Numbered from the stretch's first letter, positions 8,586-17,527 are shown. The stretch: DNA of 21,990 bases from an uncultured Clostridia bacterium (GCA_937892655.1 CALBJC010000105.1:1-21990); one strand, 5' to 3'. A program made the numbers and translations. The notes: a model not told the origin generated them from the letters alone.

Positions 8586-10277
8586 ATGAAGGTTTCACAG
8601 CTTCCGTACAATCGCTGTACCATAGAGTATATAAAAGAAAATATGGGTAGTGCCATAGAGAGAATAAAAAATGCAAAGACTGTTGATGAGGTTTTGTCAG
8701 CGAGAAAAGATTACTTAGAGGTAATGAGCGAGTTTTCAACTCAGTATTCTCTTTCAAACTGCAGATATACTCTCAATACAAAGGATGAATTCTATCTTGC
8801 CGAAAAGGATTATTACGATGAGATAGCCCCTCAGGCAGAGGAGTATTCTGTAATGTATTCTCAGGCTATGCTTGAGTCACCATTCAGAAAAGAGCTTGAA
8901 GAAAAGCTATCTCCTGTACTTTTCAAGAGCTTTGAGGTAGCCGCAAAATCAATGTCGCCTGCGATCATTCCACAGATGCAGGAGGAAAACCGCCTTGTAA
9001 CTGAGTATTCAACCTTTATGTCAGAGCTTACATTTGAGTATGAGGGTGAAACTATCCCGCTTACGATTTTGAGAAAGTATATGACCGATGATAACCGTGA
9101 TACAAGAAAAAAGGCGTATGATGTTTTGGGTAACCGCTTGGCAGAGGTATCTGAAACTCTAGATACTATCTTTGATAAGCTTGTTCACGTCCGTGATGAA
9201 ATGGCTCGCGCTATGGGCTATGAAAACTTTGTTGAGCTTGGTTATTATCGTATGGGCAGACTTGATTATGATAAGGAGATGGTTTCAAAATACAGAGAAA
9301 ATATCTTAAAGGATATTGTCCCTGTTGTTTCAAAGCTCAAAAAGGCTATTGCCAAAAAGCATGGTATCGATAATTTTATGTTGTATGATGACTGCGTAAC
9401 AGTTTTAGGCGGTAACCCTAAACCTTGCCATGATGCTGATGGTATTTTTGAAGCGGCAAAGCAGATGTACCACGAGATGTCTGAAGATACTGCAAAATTC
9501 TTTGATATGATGCTTGAAAATGAGGCTTTTGACGTATTCTCCCGTGAGGGTAAGTGGGGCGGTGGCTACTGCACAAGCTTTGATAAATACAAGCAGCCGT
9601 TTATACTGGCTAATTTCAATGGCACAGCGGCTGACGTTGACGTTATGACTCACGAATGCGGTCATGCCTTTGCAGATTATATGACAGCCGATAATGAGCT
9701 CAAGGAGCTTGGTATAGGCGGTATGGAAACGGCAGAATGTCATTCAATGAGTATGGAATTCTTTGCTTGGAAATATATCGACAAATTCTTTGGCGAAAAG
9801 TCAAAGGAATATAAATTCAAGCATTGTACTGACGCATTGTCATTCCTGCCATACGGTATCATTGTAGACTATTTCCAGCATATCGTTTATGAAAACCCGG
9901 ATCTTACTCCTGCGCAGAGAAAGGCTGAATGGAAAAAGCTCGAAGAAACATACCGTCCATGGCTTTGCATTGACGGTATCCCATATTTAGAGCTTGGTAC
10001 CCGCTGGCAGTATCAGATGCATATCTATGAAAGCCCGTTTTATTACATTGATTATACTCTTGCCCAGACTATTGCATTTCAGTTTTTACTTCTTTCTCTT
10101 GAGGATTATGACAAGGCTTTTGCAACCTACTTTAAATTCTTATGTCACGGCGGTGAGCTGATGTTTACTCAGCTTGTAAAAGAGGCAGGGCTCAAGAGCC
10201 CGTTTGAAGAGGGTGCGCTTTACGACATAGGTCAGAAGATTTCTTCGCTTATCGACAAATTAGAACAAGACATATAG
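8586..10277 (+). CDS. M3 family oligoendopeptidase (PepF/thimet-type zinc peptidase)
   Basis: Start ATG 8586 is chosen because AGGAGAGG lies just before it and the promoter is downstream of the alternative GTG at 8541. The product is 563 residues, slightly shorter than the ~600 of PepF proteins. The zinc site is intact: HECGH at 356-360 (His356, Glu357, His360) and the third ligand Glu384 in TAECHSMSMEFF, the spacing expected for family M3. The C-terminal half carries further M3 features, including the Tyr/His-rich segment YQMHIYESPFYYIDYTLAQ that lines the substrate channel. These cytoplasmic enzymes cut short peptides (roughly 6-20 residues) and serve peptide recycling. It has its own promoter. 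No clear terminator lies between it and the following small membrane gene, which has a separate strong promoter. Confidence 0.92.
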   Translation: MKVSQLPYNRCTIEYIKENMGSAIERIKNAKTVDEVLSARKDYLEVMSEFSTQYSLSNCRYTLNTKDEFYLAEKDYYDEIAPQAEEYSVMYSQAMLESPFRKELEEKLSPVLFKSFEVAAKSMSPAIIPQMQEENRLVTEYSTFMSELTFEYEGETIPLTILRKYMTDDNRDTRKKAYDVLGNRLAEVSETLDTIFDKLVHVRDEMARAMGYENFVELGYYRMGRLDYDKEMVSKYRENILKDIVPVVSKLKKAIAKKHGIDNFMLYDDCVTVLGGNPKPCHDADGIFEAAKQMYHEMSEDTAKFFDMMLENEAFDVFSREGKWGGGYCTSFDKYKQPFILANFNGTAADVDVMTHECGHAFADYMTADNELKELGIGGMETAECHSMSMEFFAWKYIDKFFGEKSKEYKFKHCTDALSFLPYGIIVDYFQHIVYENPDLTPAQRKAEWKKLEETYRPWLCIDGIPYLELGTRWQYQMHIYESPFYYIDYTLAQTIAFQFLLLSLEDYDKAFATYFKFLCHGGELMFTQLVKEAGLKSPFEEGALYDIGQKISSLIDKLEQDI

Positions 10278-10298
10278 TGTTATTTGTTACTTTTAACA

Positions 10299-10327
10299 TT
10301 GACATTATATTAAAAATTTGTTATACT
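10299..10327 (+). promoter_or_regulatory. Strong sigma-A promoter with extended -10 for the small membrane protein
   Basis: TTGACA (10299-10304), 17-bp spacer and TATACT (10322-10327) with a TGT extension. It starts 22 bp after the peptidase stop codon. Confidence 0.85.
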
Positions 10328-10387
10328 TTATCTGTAAATGGCAGAAACTCTGTTGTTTAAAAAATGACTTCATTGGAGGTATTTATC

Positions 10388-10822
10388 ATGCAGAAGACAA
10401 AACTCGGTATTACAGTTGGCGCTTTGGCTTGCGCTGTATACCTTGCAGGTATTTTCAACTCAACAATTCTTATCCTCTTGGCTGGTTATGTTTTAATCGC
10501 AGAAACAAACCCATGGCTCAAGAGAGTAACAGTTAAGGCAGTGCTCATCGTTTTCTTAGCTTACGCTTTACTCTACGCTACAGATTTTGTAAACGATGTT
10601 CTCTCAATCCCTAACTACATTATCAGATGGTTTGATGATGATTATGATGCATTCCAGCTCAAGATTCCTCTCAACCTTCTCAACATTTTCGATCAGTGTG
10701 TATACATCGCTGAATTCGTTCTTCTTGCTCTTTGCGCTCTCAAGGCTCCAAAGCAGGGTACATTCAGATTTGCACCAATCGACAAGCTTGTTGACAAGAT
10801 CGTTGTAAGAGACGAACAGTAA
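10388..10822 (+). CDS. Small integral membrane protein of unknown function
   Basis: ATG 10388 is chosen over the in-frame ATG 10364 because GGAGGT at 10375-10380 sits 7 nt before it. The 144-residue product has hydrophobic segments at about 7-33 (possibly two short helices), 47-67 and 95-122. Between the last two is an acidic/aromatic stretch (YIIRWFDDDYDAF). The C-terminus is basic and polar. No known family is recognised. Codon use leans towards CTC, GTT and GCT-type codons as in the purine permease gene, and together with the near-consensus promoter this hints at high expression (inference). It is transcribed alone and ends at a bidirectional terminator. Confidence 0.75.
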   Translation: MQKTKLGITVGALACAVYLAGIFNSTILILLAGYVLIAETNPWLKRVTVKAVLIVFLAYALLYATDFVNDVLSIPNYIIRWFDDDYDAFQLKIPLNLLNIFDQCVYIAEFVLLALCALKAPKQGTFRFAPIDKLVDKIVVRDEQ

Positions 10823-10852
10823 TAAACAGTAATAATATACTAAATAAAAATT

Positions 10853-10888
10853 AAAGCGGAAAACCTTATCGGTTTTCCGCTTTTTCTT
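10853..10888. terminator. Bidirectional terminator between convergent genes
   Basis: A 13-bp stem (AAAGCGGAAAACC with GGTTTTCCGCTTT) around a TTATC loop, with a T run on the plus side and an A/T-rich tract giving T residues on the minus side. It serves the small membrane gene (plus) and the dehydratase-like gene (minus), whose stop is at 10898. Confidence 0.9.
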
Positions 10889-10897
10889 TTTGATTAA

Positions 10898-12169
10898 TTA
10901 ATCTCTCTTTGCATTAGCGAGCATAAGCTTGATTCTGTTTTCCTGGTTTACCTTAGTAGCGCCGGGGTCATAGTCGATAGCAACGATATTTGCGTTAGGA
11001 TATGCATTCTTTATTACTCTTGACATACCCTTTGCAACAATATGGTTTGGCAGACAGCCAAAAGGCTGAGTACAGATGATGTTCTCGGTACCTGTTTCAG
11101 CGAGTGCCGCCATTTCTGCGGTAATCAGCCAGCCTTCGCCCATCTTAACGCCCTGATGAATATACTTATCAGCGCATTTTCTCAAGTGTTCAAAATCGTG
11201 AGGCGGGTCAAAGAAGCCGTGCTTTTTAATAATGTCGATCTGCTTTTTCTGCTGCGCCAAGAGAACTTTGTAGCCAACAGAATATAAAAATGTCATCTTA
11301 TCGTGTCTGTCATAAAGCTTACCGTCGTTAGCACCGTTTACAGCACAGTACAAAACAAAGTCCAGAAGACCAGGCACAACAGGCTCGCAGTCTTCAGAAA
11401 CAAGAAAATCTTCAAGATGATTGTTTGCAAGAGGTGAGTATTTTACATAAATCTCGCCAACGATACCAACTCTTGGCTTTCTCTTTTCTCTGTTCATAGG
11501 GATAGCCGCAAAGTCATCTAAAATTTCATTGTAAAGCTTTCTTGCGCTGTAAAGGCGTGTGCCGGCAAAATATCTGCCAAGACGTTCTTCCCATTTGTGT
11601 AAAACCTTGTCAGTATCGCCCTTGTTCTTCTCATAAGGTCTGCACTGGTTGTAGCAGAGCATAAGCATATCACCATAGCATACAGCGAAAATAAGCTTTA
11701 AAACAAGCATAGGTGTAAACGCAAATGCGGGATTTTTCTCAAGACCTGAGAAGTTTAAAGAAATAACAGGTACCTGAGGGAATTCTGTTGATAGCGCCTT
11801 TCTTAAAAGGGCTATGTAGTTTGAGGCTCTGCATCCGCCGCCTGTCTGAGAAATCAAAAGGGCGGTTTTATTTACATCATATTTGCCGCTTTTGAGTGCT
11901 TCCATAAACTGACCGATAACCAAAAGCGCAGGGTAGCAGGTATCGTTGTGAACATTTTTTAAGCCCTCATCGATAACCGATTGAGTTGATGTCTGTAAAA
12001 GCTGCATATTATAGCCGTAGCTTTTGTATAAAGAAATGATCAGATTGAAATGAATAGGGAGCATATCCGGAACTAAAATTGTATAGTCCTTTTTCATATC
12101 CTCGGTAAATATTGTTTTATTTACTCTGCCTGATTTTGACTTTGAGATTATACTTTTGTTTTCACTCAT
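10898..12169 (-). CDS. 2-Hydroxyacyl-CoA dehydratase (HgdAB-type) family protein, activase partner
   Basis: Start ATG at 12169 (MSENKSIISK) is chosen for the AAGAGGAAA just upstream; an in-frame ATG at 12217 overlaps the end of the preceding gene. The 423-residue product has NDTCYPALL (Cys78), TGGGCRASN (Cys113) and a late pair in CTQPFGCLPNH (Cys366, Cys372), typical of the dehydratase-like half attached to large activase proteins. Such proteins hold [4Fe-4S] or double-cubane clusters and receive electrons from an ATP-hydrolysing activase. It lies 13 bp after the activase stop codon and is surely co-transcribed and translationally coupled. In many Clostridia this region is the C-terminal third of a single ~1400-residue polypeptide; here it is separate. 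The substrate is not known for this subfamily. Confidence 0.8.
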   Translation of the reverse strand: MSENKSIISKSKSGRVNKTIFTEDMKKDYTILVPDMLPIHFNLIISLYKSYGYNMQLLQTSTQSVIDEGLKNVHNDTCYPALLVIGQFMEALKSGKYDVNKTALLISQTGGGCRASNYIALLRKALSTEFPQVPVISLNFSGLEKNPAFAFTPMLVLKLIFAVCYGDMLMLCYNQCRPYEKNKGDTDKVLHKWEERLGRYFAGTRLYSARKLYNEILDDFAAIPMNREKRKPRVGIVGEIYVKYSPLANNHLEDFLVSEDCEPVVPGLLDFVLYCAVNGANDGKLYDRHDKMTFLYSVGYKVLLAQQKKQIDIIKKHGFFDPPHDFEHLRKCADKYIHQGVKMGEGWLITAEMAALAETGTENIICTQPFGCLPNHIVAKGMSRVIKNAYPNANIVAIDYDPGATKVNQENRIKLMLANAKRD

Positions 12170-12182
12170 TGTGTTTCCTCTT

Positions 12183-15128
12183 TTATTTTGTGTTTTTCTT
12201 TTCATCAAGGGCAGCAACCAGGCTTCTGAGTCTTATCTTTGCAGCACCGAGGTTGTTTATCTCATCAATCTTGAGCTGTGTATACAGCTTGCCTGCCTGC
12301 TCTAAAACTGCTCTTATTTCGTCAGTTGTAACCGCGTCGATACCACAGCCGAAGGATACCAGCTGAACAAGCTGCATATCTGGCTGAGTGCATACATATG
12401 CTGCCGCGCGGTACATTCTTGAATGATATGTCCACTGATTTAAAATGTCAAGCTCAGGTGCAATTGATAAGTGGCTTACGCTTTCTTCTGTAATAACTGC
12501 AAGACCTAAAGATGAAATCAGCTTGTGAATACCGTGGTTGATTTCAGGGTCAACGTGATAAGGACGGCCCGCGAGCACTATAATCTGCTTATCCTGCTCT
12601 CTTGCACTTTTAATAATCTCCTGAGCTTTATCACGTAAATCCTTCTGGCAAGCATTATATTCCGCATACGCCTTGTCAAGCGCCTTGATAGCGTCTGACT
12701 GCTTTATCTTATACTTTGCAAGTGAGCGCACAAGAGCCTTTGCAACATGCTTTTTGTTGTTGATATCAATGTATGGGGTTACAAAATTATCGTCATTGAG
12801 GTTTGGCATATTAGCCTTTAATAGCTCAGGATAATATGCAACAACAGGACAGTTATAGTGGTTATCAGATGAGCCCTCATCAATGTTGTATGACATACAA
12901 GGGTAGAAGATAAAGTCAACACCCTTTTCAATCAGGTTTTCGATATGACCGTGTGTTAATTTTGCCGGATAGCATACTGTATCTGAAGGGATAGTCTGCT
13001 GACCCTTGTAGTAGGTATCTCTGGTTGAGCAGTCTGAAATTACAGGCTCAAAGCCAAGCTCGCATAAAAGTGTTGTCATAAACGGCATAAGGTCATAGAA
13101 GCTGAGCGCCAAAGGAATACCTACAGTTGCTTTTGGTGTGCCCTGAGGCTTTTTGCCACAGTATGATAAAACCTTTTGATATTTGTATTCAAAGAGGTTT
13201 TCTGTACTTGTTGTAAGTTTTAAGCCTGCGCCCTTTTCGCAACGGTTACCTGAAATAAACTTTCTGCCGCTGTTGAAGGTTAATATGTTTAGCGAGCAGT
13301 GCGCTGTACAGCCGTTACACTGCGCCGCCTTTGAGGTATATGTAAATTCTTCAAGCTCTGAAGCAGAAATAAGTGAGGTCTGCTTAACTTTCTTTGAACG
13401 TTCTTTTGCGTATAAAGCACAGCCGAATGCGCCCATAAGACCGGCTATGGCAGGTCTTATTACATTCTTTCCAAGCTCCTGCTCAAATGAACGCAAAACT
13501 GCGTCATTTAAGAATGTACCGCCCTGAACAACTATATTCTTACCAAGTTCATCAACGCTCTTTGCTCTGATAACCTTGTAAATAGCGTTTTTGATGATAG
13601 ATGATGAAAGACCTGCTGAAATATCTTCAACGCTTGCACCATCCTTCTGTGCCTGCTTTACAGATGAGTTCATAAATACAGTACATCTTGAGCCAAGGTC
13701 AACAGGTGACTGCGCAAATAAACCGAGCCTTGCAAACTCTGCTATGTCATAGCCGAGCGCTGAAGCAAATGTCTGAATAAATGAGCCGCAGCCTGAAGAA
13801 CAAGCTTCGTTGAGCATAATAGAGTCAATAGCATTGTTTTTAATCTTGAAGCATTTGATATCCTGACCGCCGATATCGATGATAAAGTCAACCTGCGGGC
13901 AGAAGTAGTGAGCTGCCTTGAAGTGAGCAACCGTTTCTACAATACCAAAGTCAACGCCAAGACCTGATTTTATAAGCTCTTCGCCGTAGCCTGTAACTGC
14001 TGCTGAGCGGATAACGAGCTTTTCGTTTGCAAGAGAGTAGATCTCTTTTAATTTTGAAGCGATAATATCAAGAGGCTGTCCCTTGTTGGAGCAGTAATGC
14101 TGATACAAGAGCTTGCCGTCAGGAGTAATCAAAACGAGCTTTGTAGTAGTAGAGCCCGAGTCGATACCGAGGTATGCATCGCCCTCATAGGTCTTTATAT
14201 CCTCATATTTCAAGTCACTCTTTGAATGACGTTCAATGAACTTGTGATAATCTTCCTTGGTTTCAAAAAGCGGTCTGCCTTTTGTAACTGTAGACTGTGC
14301 CTTTGCGTTTTTTACCTTATCGAGCAATTCCTCAATAGTCATAGGCTCTGCCGCCTTCTGAGCATTGAGCGCTGAGCCGTAAGCCATAAAGCAAGGCGCA
14401 AGCTCAGGGAAAATTGCGTTTTCTTCAGAAAGCTTCAAAGTTCTCACAAATGCCTGACGTAGGCCCTTCAAGAAGAACAGCGGACCGCCTAAGAACAAAA
14501 CATTGCCTTCAATTTTTCTGCCTTGTGCCAAGCCTGAAACTGTCTGGTCAACAACTGCCTGGAAGATTGAAGCTGAAATATCCTCTTTCTTAGCGCCCTG
14601 ATTTAAAAGCGGCTGAATATCTGACTTTGCGAATACACCGCATCTTGAAGCGATAGGGTAGAGCTTTTCACTCTTGAGTGAAAGTGCGTCAAGCTCATCA
14701 GGAGTAATATCCAAAAGGGTTGCCATCTGGTCGATAAATGCACCCGTACCGCCGGCGCAAGAGCCGTTCATTCTCTGCTCAACGCCACCTGTCAGGAATA
14801 TGATCTTAGCGTCTTCACCGCCAAGCTCAACTACAACGTCAGCCTCAGGATGAGCCTTTTCAACAGCAATAAATGCCGCATAAACCTCCTGAACAAATGA
14901 GATGTCGGCCGCTGTTGCGATACCAAGACCTGCAGAGCCTGTGATAGACGCTCTGAAGGATGTAGCGGGATATTCATTTTTTATAATTTCAAGCTGCTCG
15001 GATACAGTTTCTCTTACTTTTGAGAAATGACGCTGATATTTAGTATAGATGATCTCATCGCCATCAAGAATAACTGTTTTTACGGTTGTAGAGCCAACGT
15101 CTATACCGAGTGACAAAATCTTTTCCAT
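12183..15128 (-). CDS. Tandem acyl-CoA dehydratase activase (two BadF/HgdC domains) fused to DUF2229-like domain
   Basis: This 981-residue protein starts at ATG 15128 behind GGAAGG. Activase domain 1 (~4-265) has GIDVGSTTVKTVI, GGEDAK, Cys124 in GSCAGGTGAF and Cys163 in SRCGVFAKSD. Activase domain 2 (~320-575) repeats the pattern: GIDSGSTTTKLVL, GGQDIK, Cys443 in EACSSGCGSF and Cys482 in SRCTVFMNSS. In HgdC-type activases the two cysteines bind an intersubunit [4Fe-4S] cluster and the fold (ASKHA) hydrolyses ATP to drive one electron into the dehydratase. A CNGCTAHC motif (604, 607, 611) with Cys630 may hold a further cluster. From ~665 a DUF2229/HgdB-like region has SDTVCYPAKLTHGH (Cys719) and YPCMSYN. 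The downstream gene supplies the matching half. The protein is cytoplasmic and oxygen-sensitive by family. Physiological substrate unknown. Confidence 0.88.
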   Translation of the reverse strand: MEKILSLGIDVGSTTVKTVILDGDEIIYTKYQRHFSKVRETVSEQLEIIKNEYPATSFRASITGSAGLGIATAADISFVQEVYAAFIAVEKAHPEADVVVELGGEDAKIIFLTGGVEQRMNGSCAGGTGAFIDQMATLLDITPDELDALSLKSEKLYPIASRCGVFAKSDIQPLLNQGAKKEDISASIFQAVVDQTVSGLAQGRKIEGNVLFLGGPLFFLKGLRQAFVRTLKLSEENAIFPELAPCFMAYGSALNAQKAAEPMTIEELLDKVKNAKAQSTVTKGRPLFETKEDYHKFIERHSKSDLKYEDIKTYEGDAYLGIDSGSTTTKLVLITPDGKLLYQHYCSNKGQPLDIIASKLKEIYSLANEKLVIRSAAVTGYGEELIKSGLGVDFGIVETVAHFKAAHYFCPQVDFIIDIGGQDIKCFKIKNNAIDSIMLNEACSSGCGSFIQTFASALGYDIAEFARLGLFAQSPVDLGSRCTVFMNSSVKQAQKDGASVEDISAGLSSSIIKNAIYKVIRAKSVDELGKNIVVQGGTFLNDAVLRSFEQELGKNVIRPAIAGLMGAFGCALYAKERSKKVKQTSLISASELEEFTYTSKAAQCNGCTAHCSLNILTFNSGRKFISGNRCEKGAGLKLTTSTENLFEYKYQKVLSYCGKKPQGTPKATVGIPLALSFYDLMPFMTTLLCELGFEPVISDCSTRDTYYKGQQTIPSDTVCYPAKLTHGHIENLIEKGVDFIFYPCMSYNIDEGSSDNHYNCPVVAYYPELLKANMPNLNDDNFVTPYIDINNKKHVAKALVRSLAKYKIKQSDAIKALDKAYAEYNACQKDLRDKAQEIIKSAREQDKQIIVLAGRPYHVDPEINHGIHKLISSLGLAVITEESVSHLSIAPELDILNQWTYHSRMYRAAAYVCTQPDMQLVQLVSFGCGIDAVTTDEIRAVLEQAGKLYTQLKIDEINNLGAAKIRLRSLVAALDEKKNTK

Positions 15129-15238
15129 TGAATTACCTTCCGTTTTATGTATTTTAAATCTGTTACTATTTTAATGCTCTTTGTTAAACCAAGTTTAAAT
15201 CTTGAAAACCGTCTTCAATTTCTGCTCTGAATACAGTT

Positions 15239-15423
15239 TTAAATGTACGCGGTTTTCAGAAGCTCAGTATCTGTTTTACTACCGCAGGTACTAAAACAGT
15301 CAAAATTGCAGAAAAAAGTTTTCTTCACTGCTGTCAATAACTGAAACATCGTGACCGAGGGGGTGATAATTCAAGCGCTAAACATATTCCAACCTTGCCG
15401 CAACCTGCAACTAAAATATTCAA
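15239..15423 (-). pseudogene. KtrA/TrkA-type potassium uptake regulator, frameshifted N-terminal remnant
   Basis: On the minus strand, TTG at 15421-15423 behind AAGGGAGAG opens NILVAGCGKVGICLALELS, a canonical RCK/KTN nucleotide-binding start with GxGxxG. A one-base shift in the C5 tract (plus-strand GGGGG at 15359-15363) is needed to continue as PLGHDVSVIDSSEENF, including the acidic residue ending beta-2. A second shift at the A6/T6 tract 15312-15317 restores FDCFSTCGSKTDTELLKTAYI, which matches the DFDGxxVxGxxxDxxVLKxAGI segment. Then comes TAA at 15239-15241; the other ~150 residues of a normal ~220-residue KtrA are absent. Intact homologues gate K+ channels or transporters. With two frameshifts and a deletion this is dead as a protein. 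It lies inside the leader of the activase operon. Confidence 0.8.
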
Positions 15424-15461
15424 ATTATACACTCTCCCTTTCGTAAAGATATACACTAATA

Positions 15462-15490
15462 ATTGTACCACCTTTTCACAAAAAAGAAAA
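15462..15490 (-). promoter_or_regulatory. Candidate extended -10 promoter for ktrA remnant / activase operon
   Basis: On the minus strand, TGG-TACAAT (TACAAT at 15467-15462) has the same extended -10 as the argS promoter. The -35 at a 17-bp spacing is only TTTTCT (15490-15485), so the call rests on the extended -10. It would start transcripts ~30 nt before the ktrA remnant and carry on into the activase gene, whose own upstream DNA shows no better promoter. Confidence 0.4.
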
Positions 15491-15540
15491 GCAATTTAAA
15501 AGTTTGTTTACAATTATGAGCTAATAGAATGCGAGAAGAA

Positions 15541-15583
15541 AAATTAAAACCGACTGTAATGAACAAAATCCAAAACAGTCGGT
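15541..15583 (-). terminator. Terminator of argS
   Basis: On the minus strand an 8-bp stem (ACCGACTG at 15583-15576 with CAGTCGGT at 15556-15549) closes a 19-nt loop and is followed by TTTTAATTT. It lies 18 bp after the argS stop and isolates argS from the activase operon. Confidence 0.75.
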
Positions 15584-15600
15584 ATAAGTGATGCTAAATA

Positions 15601-17313
15601 TTACATTTTGTCTACAGTTTCGATACCTAAAACAGCCAGATGCTTTTCGATAACGAGCTTTGTCAAAACGCAGAGTGACAAAAGTGCTTTTCTCTTGTTT
15701 TCGTCGGCCTCTGAAATAATGTGGTTATTTGTGTAGAAACGTGAGAATAAAACAGCCAGACGATAAGCATTTTCGCAGATAAAGTTAGGTGCTTTTTCAT
15801 TGAGTGCTGTTACAAAGCTTTCGCCACTCAAAGAGATTGCAAGTAACAGTTCTCTAGCGCAGTCATCATAAATGCCGTCGATCTTGTTTTCAATGCTGTC
15901 AGTTGACTTGCGAAGGAGTGACTTGATACGGGTCACCATATAAAGTAAGTATGCGCCCGTCTTGCCTTCAGCTGTCAGGAATTTTGCGATATCAAAGATG
16001 TAATCCTTTGAACGATGATTTATAAGGTCACCGAATTTGATTGAAGCCACAGCGAGCTTGTTTGCAGTTTCGATTCTCTCTTCTTCTGACTCAAAGTTGC
16101 CCTTTGAAAGATTTTCGAGTGCAGTTGCCACTGCTTCATCAAGCAAGTCTGAAAGACGCATAACGCCACCGTCACGGGTCTTGTAAGGCTTGTTGTCGCT
16201 GCCGTTCATTGTACCAAAGCCCAGGTGCTCTAAGTTACAGCTCTCATCAACAATGCCAGCCTTGTAAGCACAACGGAAAACCTGAGTAAAATGCATTGAC
16301 TGTCTGCCGTCAACAACATACCATATCTGTGATGGTGAAAAATCCTGATTACGCTGAATGATTGTAGCAAGGTCAGTTGTAGCATAAATGTTTGAGTTGT
16401 CTGATTTTTTGATGATAACAGGCGGAAGCTCAAACTTGTCATCTTCCTTCTGAACATCAACAACCATAGCGCCCTCGCTCTCGCGTAAAAGCTGCTTGTC
16501 GTTTAAGATGTCAAGAAGCTGTGGAACATACTTTTCAGCGTCGCTCTCACCATACCAGTATTCAAAGTCAACTCCTAAGCGCTCATAGTTTTTCTTCATA
16601 TCAACGCATGAAGCCGCAACGAGCTTTTTCCAGATAGAAATATACTCCTCATCGCCAGACTGAAGCTTTGCGGTATTAGCCTTTGCTTTGGCTCTGAACT
16701 GTTCATCCTCTTTACTCTTCTTGCTTGCAAAAGGATAGATTTCATTGAGCATTTCAGCAGTGATCTCAATTTCAGCAGGGTTTTCATAGCGCTCATATAG
16801 CTCTGCAATTACAAGGCCCATCTGTAAGCCCCAGTCGCCTAAATGAACGTCGCCTACAGCCTTGATGCCCATAGCCTGACAAAGCTGCTTGAGTGCCTGA
16901 CCGATAATAGCTGAACGCAGATGACCGATATGCAATGGCTTTGCAATGTTAGGTCCGCCGTAGTCGATAACTATTGTATCACTTTCTACCTGAGGAACGC
17001 CTAAGTTTTCATCTGCAAAAATCTCATTACATTTTGAAAGCAGATATTCATCTGTTACTGTAATATTCAAAAAGCCTGGTGCCACAGCCTCAGCCTTAGA
17101 GATAATCTCGTTTTCTGAAAGTACAGCCGCAACCTCGTTTGCAATCATAACAGGGGCTTTTCTGAAAAGCTTTGCACCCTTGAATGCGCCGTTACACTGA
17201 AACTGACAAAGCTCAGGACGGTCAGAAACTGTAACAACGCCTAAATCCTCTGAGTAGCCACACTTTACAAAGCAGTCGGCCACAAGGCTTGTAAGCTCCT
17301 TTAAAATGGACAT
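15601..17313 (-). CDS. argS: Arginyl-tRNA synthetase
   Basis: This class I synthetase charges tRNA-Arg with arginine using ATP in the cytoplasm. The 570-residue product shows the ArgS-specific N-terminal domain (~1-100, with SDRPELCQFQCNGAFKGAK), the catalytic segment VIDYGGPNIAKPLHIGHLRS with HIGH at 128-131, GDVHLGDWGLQ, and PYKTRDGGVMRLSDLLDEA in place of a classical KMSKS, which is usual for many ArgS enzymes. The anticodon-binding domain ends in the common ..VLGIETVDKM form. Length is normal. Start ATG 17313 follows GGAGGG by six bases. It is a single-gene unit with its own promoter and terminator, divergent from the purine permease. Confidence 0.97.
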   Translation of the reverse strand: MSILKELTSLVADCFVKCGYSEDLGVVTVSDRPELCQFQCNGAFKGAKLFRKAPVMIANEVAAVLSENEIISKAEAVAPGFLNITVTDEYLLSKCNEIFADENLGVPQVESDTIVIDYGGPNIAKPLHIGHLRSAIIGQALKQLCQAMGIKAVGDVHLGDWGLQMGLVIAELYERYENPAEIEITAEMLNEIYPFASKKSKEDEQFRAKAKANTAKLQSGDEEYISIWKKLVAASCVDMKKNYERLGVDFEYWYGESDAEKYVPQLLDILNDKQLLRESEGAMVVDVQKEDDKFELPPVIIKKSDNSNIYATTDLATIIQRNQDFSPSQIWYVVDGRQSMHFTQVFRCAYKAGIVDESCNLEHLGFGTMNGSDNKPYKTRDGGVMRLSDLLDEAVATALENLSKGNFESEEERIETANKLAVASIKFGDLINHRSKDYIFDIAKFLTAEGKTGAYLLYMVTRIKSLLRKSTDSIENKIDGIYDDCARELLLAISLSGESFVTALNEKAPNFICENAYRLAVLFSRFYTNNHIISEADENKRKALLSLCVLTKLVIEKHLAVLGIETVDKM

Positions 17314-17360
17314 TTATATCCCTCCAAAATCTATTTAATCGTATTATTTACACATAGCAT

Positions 17361-17389
17361 ATTGTACCATAATGATAAAATCTTGTCAA
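17361..17389 (-). promoter_or_regulatory. Sigma-A promoter of argS
   Basis: On the minus strand, TTGACA (17389-17384), 17-bp spacer, TGG-extended TACAAT (17366-17361). The start would be near 17354, giving a leader of about 40 nt, too short for a T-box; no T-box motif is seen. Confidence 0.85.
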
Positions 17390-17527
17390 TTAGCCTGCGA
17401 GGCTGTATTATGTTACAAAAATGTGTATATTTTATTTATTTAATGGATAAGGTTTGGTTAAAAAGTATAGAGAAAAGGGGGGTAATTTAATAGATGTAAC
17501 AAAATAAAAAAAGTGTGTTTTTAAACA

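Noticed and set aside
15129..15600. Riboswitch or T-box in the activase leader
   Set aside because: No conserved aptamer or T-box sequence; the region is explained by the argS terminator, a ktrA remnant and simple hairpins.
16100..16200. Missing KMSKS motif in argS as a sign of inactivity
   Set aside because: Many ArgS enzymes, including the E. coli one, have a KTRxGG-type segment here; the rest of the catalytic core is intact.
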